The translations under genes and the position numbers were made by a program. 64,000 bases of DNA from Cristatella mucedo (Eukaryota > Bryozoa > Phylactolaemata > Cristatellidae): assembly GCA_009760855.2 (NCBI GenBank), contig WPIO01000030.1:3424001-3488000 (forward strand), given 5' to 3'. The notes below the pieces were generated by a model. That model was not told where the DNA came from. It did not search any database and saw only the letters and a list, made by a program, of their open reading frames with translations. Each line of letters starts with the position of its first letter. Position 1 is the first letter of the stretch. Below are positions 29,208-40,700 of the stretch, piece after piece.

Positions 29208-29396
29208 GAGCTGCTATGGCTCACTAGGTAAGGTGGATGCCTTTCGAGACCACGACCTCTGTCCCGAGGTCGTGGGCTCGAATCCTGCTGTGGGCGATCC
29301 TTTATCGCCACTGCAAGCGGTGGCGATAGTCGTAAAGGCTCTTCTGTCGCTATGCAAAAAGAGGCTGTTTAATCAGCTAGTATTTATTTATTTTAG
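29208..29396 (+). mobile_element. SINE2, full well-kept copy
   Basis: TATGGCTCACTAGGTAAGGT, GAGGTCGTGGGCTCGAATCC, GGGCGATCCTTTATCGCC, CACTGCAAGCGGTGGCGATA, AAGGCTCTTCTGTCGC and GAGGCTGTTTAATCAGCTAG. A good reference copy. Confidence 0.92.
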
Positions 29397-29814
29397 GCGT
29401 TTCGCGAGAGGCAGGCTACCGATTTGTTTCGAGGGGCTACATTACACTGTCGAACAGCGAACTTTGCGGACCCAACTTAAGATTTTCCAAACGGAAGGTG
29501 CCGGTCTCTTTTTAAAATAGGTTTAAGAGACGCTTTCGGGCGGCGCTTCTTCGGTTCGAAGTTTCAGACTTTCCCAAAACGAGGCGTGACGATTTGCTAG
29601 TACGGCCGACGGGCCCTTCAATCCGGGGCTCCTTCGAGGCTCCGAATCGGAGTCTATTAGCAAGGACGTTACTATTTCTTTTTAAAAGAACCCGATTTCT
29701 ATAATGACGTAAAGCCGGATGAGGCCGGCTGGGTCGCACGCCTTTGTCGCGCCGCTTCGCGGTACGTCGCCATATCGGATCGCCAGGCGTAGATGGATGG
29801 TGCTCCAGAGGCCT

Positions 29815-30255
29815 GCCACGGCATGGCTCTTCCATACCTAGCTGAACTGCTGCACCACTTTCAGCCTCCTCATGCCATCAGTTCCTGTATGGACAATAAA
29901 TTAGCTGTTTCATTCCTCCATTTAAGACAGTGGCGACAGAAACTTTAGCTCTGCAGGTCCTAGACTGTGGAACTCGCTTCCACAATTTTGACGCAAAGTC
30001 AACTAGGCTCCTGCTGCCGATTGTGACTCATCCTTTTCAGTGGTCCCGAGCGGCTTCTTCCATGCAACTCAATTCCTCAACTGCTCTCCTGACTCTGCTA
30101 TGCTTCCCGTTTTCGCTTTGTTACGTAAGATGTAGTCTGTTGGCTACCGAATGCGTATCGAAAGCCACTTAGGTTGTGAGTGCGCTATACAAAACTCTCC
30201 CGCGTAACACCCCCATCGTCTTTATGACTTTGTGGAGTTACAGACAGAGATACAT
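29815..30255 (+). mobile_element. LINE-B copy 3, 3' part
   Basis: Starts CTTCCATACCTAGCTGAACT and follows the LINE-B C-terminal block to GTTACAGACAGAGATACATT. It lies in the hairpin-rich block, showing that the block is nuclear DNA. Confidence 0.85.
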
Positions 30256-30488
30256 TACATGGGAAAGCTCGCTCGGCCCCGCTTCAGCGCCGCCCCAGTC
30301 ACGAGTCGGCCCCTTAAAATTTTAGAGGCGGCGAAACGTTTCGACGATCGTTCGGCTTGCTTAAGGAATCGCCAGTTAAAGACTCGAGCAATTCAGCTCG
30401 GAAGCGCGAGCTCAATAGCGACGACCTCCGGGCGACTGACCGCGAAGCAAGTCGCCCAAAGATGCTAGCGTGTAGCTAAGTCTTTCCA

Positions 30489-30521
30489 CGTCGCCCCGGT
30501 AAGTTACGCAGCGGGGCGACG
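30489..30521. other. 10-bp GC-rich stem-loop
   Basis: CGTCGCCCCG pairs with CGGGGCGACG around a 13-nt loop that itself holds GTAA-G-TTAC. Confidence 0.85.
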
Positions 30522-30749
30522 GGTCTGTCAAGTTTGTTGAGCACTGAGCCTAACCACGAAAGCCCCGGGTGAGGGGCCCCGGACCTGGGTCGGAGGGACC
30601 TGGGTCGGAGGTCGGCTTCGGAGGCTAATCAGGAGGCTCCCATTCGCTCGGTTCATGGATTCTAGGTTTTATCTAAAGAGGAGGCGAAACATCTTTCCAT
30701 AGTGCTAGGAAGGCTGCTAGTGCGCGTGCATTCGGCGCGAAAGTCCAGA

Positions 30750-30782
30750 GATAGCAGGCTTCGGTTTCCGGAGCCTGCTATC
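30750..30782. other. Near-perfect 33-nt hairpin
   Basis: GATAGCAGGCT pairs with AGCCTGCTATC; inside, a T-G pair and CGG/CCG close on TTT. There is no T run after it, so it is not a typical Pol III end. Confidence 0.9.
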
Positions 30783-31267
30783 AAAAGAGGACGAGCGTAT
30801 TCTTAGGGTTGCTAAAAAGGCACTCTTTGAAGGCAAGTCTCAATGGGCCAGCCGAGAGCGGCGCGCCTTCGGCTCGCACGGCTTCGGGCTCTCAAAAAAT
30901 GGTGATACGCACTTCTTTATAGAGCATCAAAAGCCGCCTCAGTACGGATCATCTTTAGCGTGAAGTTTTCAGTTCTTCCCCAACATTTTACGAGTTCAAG
31001 GAGCATTCAACGTGGGCAGTTAAAATATAAAAAAAATACATACCAAGTTTTTAGAGGTAGAAGCTAGAGAGAAATCGGCAGGGAGCAAGATAGATTTTTC
31101 GCTAACTGTTAGGATTAGCACTCACATTTCAAGAGAGGCAGAAATTAAGAAAGGCAGAGGCCGATGAATAGACGAAGCGAGAGGAGACGGCAAAACGGAC
31201 ATACGCCAAGCAAAAGAAAGAGAGGGAGGCGGGGAGAGACGCCCAGAGACCGAGACGCACACACGAA

Positions 31268-32704
<1,437 letters not shown>

Positions 32705-33045
32705 TCGTTATAGTAATAACAATAATAATTATCATAATTACAATGCTGATACGTTTGGTATAGCGCCCTCAGAGAACTCGATCTTTTTATAGGCACTTCA
32801 AATTTTCTGCAAAGGAAGCACGATCAAATAGTTAGTGGTAGCATGCTCAATAAAAACAAGAATAACATGGATAGGGGTGACATGCACAGGGTCAGCATGC
32901 AAGTTTGGTTAGCGGCAGCATGCAGTGTCCGCACGCATAAGCACTTAAAGAACGAATTGCAGGGACCCACCAAATGCTGCGATAAATAGATGCGTTTCCA
33001 GTTTCTTTTCAAATGTGGTCAAGTCAGGAGACGTCGTATCTGGTT
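32705..33045 (-). mobile_element. LINE-A copy 6, 3' end
   Basis: An AAT-rich end, the tail stem-loop (degenerate), the UTR subrepeats and the last RT codons up to GTGGTCAAGTCAGGAG. Confidence 0.75.
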
Positions 33046-34235
33046 GCTCCTTTGATACTGTGAGACAAGCGGATGTGCGCCCGCATTGTGATGGATCTTT
33101 GTATGTCCTATGTGTCAGACCGCTCCTTCTTTAGCGTTGACTGGCATTGCTTCGCTTGAACTCTGAACATCGAGCTAGCTGCATTCGAGTGAGATCTGGC
33201 GCTCTTTGATCTCTGACCATAACTCCTCTGAGGCCTCTCAGCAGGTTGATAAACCAGCCTCAAGACTCCTCCTGTAATCGCTGACCGACTGACTGTGCGC
33301 CGGTGCTCAGTACTGGAATGCGGCACCCTTTTTTTAATAACGAGTCTTGTCTTCTTTCCGTCGCTGTAGTGTATACTGGCAGTTCGTTTCTGTTAGCTAG
33401 GCCCTAGTATGTTTGCTCCTGTGGTTCGTAGGTGCTGCGTCAACTGTGAATGTTTTCGGAGCAATTAAAGCCTCTAAACTAGTCATACCTGCTGCTGCTA
33501 GGGCTGCTGTTGTCAATATACTTAGATAGGATGTTGAGAAAAGTGCTACAGAAGCGATACTATTAAAAGGACGCCGTACTTACCAACAGGTGGCTGGTCA
33601 GGTAGCTGATTTTGTGATAATTCAATTGTATTGTAACGGTCATTGTTGTTGATGCATTAAAAGAAGGGAGGAGAAGAAAATGGGAGGGAAAGTGTTGCTG
33701 GTACATGATATTTGATACATCGTGGAAACTAGCCAACGACACTCACATACATATACACGTAATGCAAGTGCCATGAGCGCAGTTTCATCACACTTGCAGT
33801 GGCTTCCCAAAGGCTTTCCCCTCTCAAAGGAGCGGCTTCGCCCTGGGCACACTATACCTACTTACCCTACCGTCACCAACATCATTACACCCTTCTTGTA
33901 CTCGATGACCAATCACCCGAGTGTGTGACAAATTAACGCTGTGATTGTGCACTTTAATGTTCATTACTTTTGGATCTCCCAGTATGTACATCTTGCTAGA
34001 CTTGTCCCCAGCTGAAAATCCTGGCTCTGCGTCAGCTTTAAGGTATTTCACTGTTCTATGAATTCCCGGCTAATTAAATCGCTTATGTGATACTTAGTAA
34101 GCAACGGCTTACACTTGGCGACCCTCGTTAGTATGCCATGCTTGTCGGTCTTCTCTTTGCTTATGACCTCGGGTAGTGCCGCCTGCGATTCAGACAGCTC
34201 TCGAGGTGATGCATTCCAGTGCTCAGCCATCACCT
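33046..34235. other. Spacer, one ORF pair noted
   Basis: Minus ORFs 34239-34048 and 34051-33824 run on from each other. The first contains KCKPLLTKYHISD, faintly like Tc1 KPLLTKxH, but no catalytic motif follows. Unassigned. Confidence 0.35.
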
Positions 34236-34418
34236 TCAAAAAAAAATCCCAGCTGATTAAGCAGCCTCTTTTTGTATAGCGCCAAAAGAGCCTTTACGGC
34301 TATCACCACTGCTTGCAGTGGCGATAAAGGATCGCCCACCGCAAGAATCGAACCCACGACCTTGGGACCGAGGTCGTGAAAGCGACCGCCTTACCTAGTG
34401 TGCCATCACGGCTCACCA
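34236..34418 (-). mobile_element. SINE2, full copy with A9 tail
   Basis: A run of A (the T-rich 3' end on the minus strand), then AGCTGATTAAGCAGCCTCTT, through box B (AAGAATCGAACCC) to GTGTGCCATCACGGCTCACC. Confidence 0.92.
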
Positions 34419-34749
34419 TCAAGTGAAAGCCGTCTTGCCAGTTTGTCTTTCTTGGGCGACCTCAGCACAGCATTCTTTTATTGCCTCCTGCAAGCAGTCC
34501 TGGTCGTCGGGGTTAAGGCTCTTCTGCTGCTGTGTGCCCTAGCGGTGATACGTTTTGCTTCTCCCACCGCAACTATGACCGCCTGGTCGACTAATGCTGT
34601 TGAAAGTTTTAAAATCTACCCTAAGGGTCCAACTGAGTGAAATTGATGTCAAAACAAACATTGCCTTATTCATGATTTATTTCCCATGACAACATCACCA
34701 AGGGTGGCTGAAGCACCACTCCTAGTAGTATCTGCCCCTTCCTTGATTT

Positions 34750-35512
34750 CCGATCTTTTCAGATATTGGGGCTGGCATGGGGTCGACAAACTTCCGATGT
34801 TAATGTCTAGAGGTTTTGGCGGACGCTGTATTTGTCCTATAGATGATCAACCAGGTCAAGCTCCAGGCTATGACTCGGCTGCTGTAAGCAGGTGAGGTCT
34901 TTCGAGAAACGGTAGCACAGCTGTGGCAGTATGTTTTTGATCGTTGTCCTGTTGATAAATAAAATTTGTGTCTGGCAGTCGTAATGCCCATGGCTCAGCA
35001 ACGTTGTTCAGGATTCCCAGATAGCTGTCTATATTCATCATGCCTGCAATGCAGTAAAGTGCCCTAATACCTACTCCTGCCAAGCCTTCCCACCCTATCA
35101 TTGATCCGGACCCGAGCTTCACAATATGTTGCAAGTGGGCATCAGCATACACTTCGTCACACCTGCATCGAACGTAGGATCGGCGTTTACAGCTACCATA
35201 AATGGTGAACTTACTCTCGTCGGTAAATAATACTAACCCAAAATCTTGGGTCGGCTAGTATCTGTGTTGCCAAGCCCACTTAAGGTTAGCTTCTTTATGG
35301 TCTTTCATTAGTAGCGGAGCTTTCTTTGCTACTTCATGCTGCCACTAACCACATTTGCATGCTGACACTGTGCATGTCACCCCTAACCATATTATTCATT
35401 TCGTTTGTTTTTCAAGCATGATTTTACTTACCATTCAATTGCATTTCACTTTACAGCAAATGTAAAGCGCCTAGAGAGAGATTAAGTTCTCTGAGGGCGC
35501 TTTATCAAGTGA

Positions 35513-35545
<33 letters not shown>

Positions 35546-35935
35546 CTTGCTAGTCCTTGTTCGTTGAGCCTTCACCTCATGCTTCTTTTGCAGCATATGT
35601 GAAGTGCCTATAAAGAGATTAAGTTCTCTGAGGGTGCAATTCAAATATGTTATTATCGTCCGTTGCTGAGGATCGTGCAGGTGGTAAACTTTTTTTAAAC
35701 GGTGTTTTGGCATGGACTCGAGTGGATGCAGAATGGGACTTGACAAACTTCATTTTCAGGAGCCTGTCATTCCTCCTGGCAGAAGCCCGGGGGTGGCGAG
35801 GCACAAGCCTGACCTCCATTGCCCTTGGCATGGATATTTCCGAATGTTTTATAGGACAGCTGTCTCACTTATCCCTAGCTTTCGAGCAATTTCTAAGTTG
35901 CTTACCTTTCTAAGATGGTAAGACCATAGCTAGCC
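34750..35935 (-). mobile_element. Tc1/mariner transposon, inactive, split by a LINE-A tail
   Basis: On the minus strand: a helix-turn-helix remnant (VSNLEIARKLGISETAV, ~35900), the 35340-35660 LINE tails, then EVAKKAPLLMKDHKEANLKW, LFTDESKFTIYG (first catalytic Asp, ~35220), GSGSMIGWEGLAGVGIRALY and FIYQQDNDQKHTA (second Asp, ~34945), and a frameshifted QSPDLNL..HLWDKY-like end (~34850) where the third acidic residue would fall. Trp codons are replaced by TAG twice. No terminal inverted repeats were found. Confidence 0.85.
35340..35545 (+). mobile_element. LINE-A copy 7, 3' tail inserted into a Tc1 element
   Basis: Starts in the UTR (CACATTTGCATGCTGACACT) and ends in a perfect tail stem-loop (TAAAGCGCC 35463-35471 with GGCGCTTTA 35496-35504) and (ATT)n. 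It separates the helix-turn-helix and catalytic parts of the Tc1 transposase. A second short tail-like unit follows at about 35590-35660. Confidence 0.85.
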
Positions 35936-37033
35936 CTTCACATTATCCACCAGGCGGCTTCCCTTTGCTATAGCTGCTAGTATTTCGGTTACGTGTCCAT
36001 GCGATCTGTCGGCTTTGGGCAAGGTCACTGGGTGTCTGCCCAACTTCCTCAAGTGTACTAGTGTGTCAAGAATATGTCACACCTTCTATTGGAGGAATAA
36101 CGTGTACAAATGTGATACAAAGGGTGTCGGTCATATTTAAAGGCATGCCCACATCAGATTCGGCGTCCTAGCAGATTTTGCCACTATCATACTCGTTTAG
36201 CATTCCCGTGGATGAGCGGAATTATACCTACCTCATAGCCACCGAAATCTAGAACCGCAATCGGCCATCGCTAATAAAGTTATCCGATTGCTGTGAGGGC
36301 ATACAAAATGCATTTACATCCAGGGTTCTCCAGGTGCACTGCTCGGTAGTCCTCATGAGCTATTTGTTACCGACCAAAAAACTGCTTCTTGATGGCCAAT
36401 TAACCAAAACAGTTTTTAGTGTTTACCGTCATTTACAGTTATTCCAACAGCTACCGGCTCGACCGTACTCAGGTGAAGTGTTGCTAATTTGTGTCTGTTT
36501 AATATAAATGAGGCTGCTGTATTAGCAATTTTTACTTTAGTTTTTACTAGCAATAATACTTCCCATTTAAGCTTTTTAAGATCGTTGGTAACTACTCTAT
36601 GGCTGATGTTAAGAGTCTGAGTCCGATTATTTTAATTTTTTTTCAATTTTCTCAACGTTGAGCAGTTGGTAAGCAAAGTGTCCTGCATCTTTTGAGGCGT
36701 TTGGCACAATTTTATAGTGCCTAGTGTTTAACCCGTTGATTTTCCAGATTGTCATGTTTGGACGTTCTGCCACATACTGATCTTGACTCTATATCTCTAA
36801 AGTTGTCACAAGGTCGGCACTGTAGTTATTGCTACATCAAAATATAGTTTATGTTGTTGCCAGCCTTTCTTGCTTGTTCCTTGTTATTGGCGCTGTGATT
36901 GTTCGAACGGTTCTGGTTATCTAAGGATTAACAAATCTCCTGGAGGGATTAATCTCAGGTTGGTCTGTGCATAGCTCTCCACCCTCTGTGCAATTTTCGG
37001 TCGCTATTCTTTTTGCAGCAGTGCTTGCCTCCG
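35936..37033. other. AT-rich spacer, no gene seen
   Basis: No ORF with a recognisable motif and no repeat from the families defined here. Confidence 0.5.
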
Positions 37034-37206
37034 AGTCTTAGCCCAGTGGTAAGCTGCTTGCTCTATACCACCCAGGTCGTGGGTTCGAGTTTTTCAGTGG
37101 GCGATCCCTTAATGCCCACTGCAAGCTATGGTGATAGCCTGTAAGGCTCTTTAGCTGCTCCACAAATGAGGCTGTTGAATCAGCTAATATTCTTTTTTTT
37201 TTTTAA
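37034..37206 (+). mobile_element. SINE2, full copy with long T tail
   Basis: TTAGCCCAGTGGTAAGCTGC (box A), AGGTCGTGGGTTCGAG (box B), GGGCGATCCCTTAATGCCC and AGGCTGTTGAATCAGCTAAT before a T run. It sits 500 bases upstream of the CLP1 start. Confidence 0.88.
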
Positions 37207-37708
37207 ATAATTTTGCTGTGGAGTGAGTTGCTCTAAAACCTCACTGGAATTTCCACTAGTAGTTGCATCGTGACTGCTTCTTGTGGTAAAGGGCACATTT
37301 CGAGCTGCTGGCCTGTATCAGGCCTGTATCAGAGAGGATGTAGAGAAACCAGAGAGAGCAAGAAAGTATGGTTAAGGACAGCGAGCTAGCGATAGCAGTG
37401 CTTTGCTGGTGCTTAAGTTCATCCCTTCTATATAGTTTCAGATTGTTTAGTGTCGTGCCATCCATGTACAGCAGTTTGCTTCGTGCCATAGCTAGTATTC
37501 TATTATGCCAGAGTCATATGCCTGGAGACTGAATGCAACAGTTTCTGCTCACACATACACTGGATGCCTTGGTTCATAGGATTTTGTTTCAGTTCTTGGT
37601 CTCCTGCTTAGGTGTACACCACAGCTGCCCTGATGGGTTTTGGTTTTGCAATCAAAGCAATCTTCAATTTTCTGATCGTATAATGTTTATATGATGATAA
37701 TCATGTGA

Positions 37709-40700
37709 ATGAAGAGAGAAAGTGCTTCGGTGAGGGGATCTGAAGAGAATAGTGTTGTGCGACTTTTATTACCCTTTATTGCAAAAGAAACCATATGCAC
37801 TACTTGGAGATATGCCCTAGGGCTAGCAGCACTCTCACTAGTAAGAATCGTGATCGAGGCCGATCGATTCTCGACAGTATTCTTGCTGTTGTTTGGCTTC
37901 TATGAGCATTCTTTTGGGATTGCTAAGTTTAGATAGGTGACCAGTGGCAGTGGCAGTATTTCTTATGTGAAAAGTTTTTTCTGCTGTTTACTGTACGAGT
38001 TTTTTGTTATAGGAAACCACTTACAGACTCGAGGAGCTGAATGAACTCAGATTTGAAGTCGAGAATGGTAGTTCAGTATCACTTGAGGTAGTACACAGTA
38101 TAAACTACTAGCTCATTGTTTACATTGTTTATTTCTGGCTCTAGCAGAGAACAAGGACTGTTGCAGCATTTACTTCAGGTCTTGTCTTCATAGTTTTGCA
38201 GTTTTTGCATTTCATGTGACATGCCTTAAGTTAGTATAGGTGCGCTGTTTGCTTAGCTTGATCATCAGTGTTGATGTTTGTGGAAGTGCTTGAGTTGGTT
38301 TTGATATTATTTCTGATTTCTAATTTTTTCGGATGTACCTCGCCAGGATGAACCTGCTCAGTCTTCTTTAAAGCACTGTAAATATTTTTTCTGGGTGTTC
38401 CTGTGCTTTGTAAATCCAGCAAATGATTCAACCGAGGATTTTGTTTGGAAATGGCAGATTTGAGCAAGTCAATGCTTTCTTGTGTGAGAAGATAAGTTAT
38501 AATTACCAGCAAAATGCCATTCGCACTTGACACTCTGTAATTATTGCCACACCTCACTACTTCTCGCCGACCTACACTGGCTCTCCATACAGCAGTGCAT
38601 CGACTTCAAGGTTTTGTCACTAACTTTTAGGTTCCTTCATTATTGTCCTCCAGCCCGCTTATCAGGACTATTCCCCAATCAGGCTAGACATCGTTCCACC
38701 TGCGCTTCTGACTACAATCATTAGCTGTGCCTCGAACTAATCTGAAGTCCTTTGGAGACCGTGCATTTAGTTTGCATGCTCCAAACTCCTGGCTGGTGTC
38801 ACAACATCTTTTGACTTGACGGCATTCAAAAAGGGAACTAAAACACGTACCTATTTCCTAACAGCATTTGCTGGATCAAACCTTAATTATCCTCTGTGTG
38901 CTTATGCGTGCTGTTACTGTGCATGCTATCGTTAACCATACTGTTATGTTTTCTTTCGGTGAGCCTTGGTGGTTCACTAGGTATAATCGGCAGTTGCATT
39001 TCATGCGGGTTCGAATCCTGTGACGAGCGACCCTTTATCGCAACTGCAAGCGGTGGTGATAGCCGTAAATGCTCTTCTGTCGCTATACAAAAGAGGCTGT
39101 TAAATCAGCTAGTATTTTTTACAGCATATGTAAAGCAACTAGAAAGTGATTTAGTTCTTTGAGGGTGCTACATGAACCTGAGGAATCTCTTTGCTGAGTC
39201 GTAGTAGAAATACAATACTAAACAGAAATTTACACATCTATTACCTCTTGGTATACTATGTTTTTGGTCGTCGAGCCGTGTATCGGACTTTCTGGCTTTA
39301 ATTAATAGAATATACAACCATATTCAGCGTGCAACATGTAATTATTTACTCAAAGTCAAATGTTAACTCGAACACGAACTCTTGTCATCTGCCAATCAGG
39401 AACGCTTTGCTCCGATTGGCTAACCTCATGTCTCGCGCCTAGCAGCAAGAATGCCGTGCTCTGATTCGCTAGCCAAGGTCGGGGCGCCATCTTTCCGACC
39501 GACAGACATTCTCACTTTAATTAAAAGAGATATTAAGTCAGTCGACCGGTCCTTGCGATGTAGTGGGTGCATGCCATTTGCTGGCTCATTGATTTTTCTA
39601 CTTCATGTTCCCTTCAGACGGTGAGAACCTGCATTTTCACATGCTTGAATAATTTCAGGGTTATGACTAATCGTTTTCTGTTTTTTTTTTAGTATGCTGC
39701 AGTCCTGGTTGCTTTGCTGCCAGAACCCCAGTGATCCGAAACGGCTCCGTGTCTAGCAATGCCATAATAATAGTAATAATACCAATAATAATAATGCATT
39801 TGATATAGCGCCAATAAGGAACTCAGTCTCTTTGTAGGCACTTACATTTCTTGCAAAGAAAGCACGATCGAATGATTAGTAGTACCATGCTCAATAAACA
39901 ACATGAATAACATGGTTAGGGGTGACATGCACGGGTCAGCATGCAAGTGGGGTTAGTAGCAGCATGCACAGTATCAGCAAACGTTAGCACATAAAGGACG
40001 AATCACAGGGACCCACTAAATGCTGTGATAAATATGTGTTTTTAGGTTCTTTTTAAATGTGGTCAAGTCAGGAGATGTGATGCAAGTCGGGACTGAGTTC
40101 CAGGCTTTGGGAGCATCTAACTAAAGTCACGGTCTCCAAAGGATTTGAGGTTTGTACGAGGTAAACAGTTATAGACTCCGAAAAGCAGGTGGGGGTACGA
40201 CGCTTAGACTGGTGGGGCAGTAGACCTGATATGTAGGCTGGAGGCAAAGAATGAAGGGACCTAAAAGTGAGTGACAAAACCTTGAAGTCGATGCATTGCC
40301 GTGATGGCACACTAGGCTAGGCGGTTGCTTTCACGACCTCGGTCCCAAGGTCGTGGGTTCGATTCCTGCCGTAGGCGATTCTGTATCGCCACTGCAAGCA
40401 GTGGTGATAGCCTTAAAGGCTCTTCTGTCGCTATACAAAAAGAGGCTATTTAATCAGCTAGGATTTTTTTTTTTGCTTGACTGAGAGCCGGTGCAGGTTG
40501 GCGAGAAGGGGTGTGATGTGGCAACTGCAACGCTCACGACAGCAGAGCCTCGCTGCAGAGTTTGGACCAGCTGTAAACACCCGAGTGCACATGCCGGAAG
40601 ACCAGCAAGGAATAGGTTACAGAAGTCAAGACGGGATGTCGCAAATGTATGGACATACTTAGATGTGGTATCCCTGTCTAAACAAGCCCGAATTTTAGCA

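Larger units (their letters stand above)
27600..31140. other. CpG-rich, hairpin-rich block without recognised genes
   Basis: Base composition changes sharply: frequent CG dinucleotides and TTCG-type turns. Hairpins include 27847-27866 (7 bp, loop 6), 27878-27894 (8 bp, GGCGGC/GCCGCC), 30430-30457 (8 bp, loop 12), 30489-30521 (10 bp, loop 13) and 30750-30782 (15 bp with one T-G pair, loop 3). It contains SINE1 (two copies), SINE2 and LINE-B, so it is nuclear. Local ORFs of 60-160 codons on both strands match nothing I know. Confidence 0.7.

Noticed and set aside
29208..29300. Genuine tRNA genes at SINE heads
   Set aside because: Box A and B are present, but each head runs directly into the SINE body and no clean acceptor stem closes; copies are dispersed repeats.
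29029..29520. 163-codon ORF
   Set aside because: It runs through a SINE2 copy, so most of it is SINE sequence read in frame.
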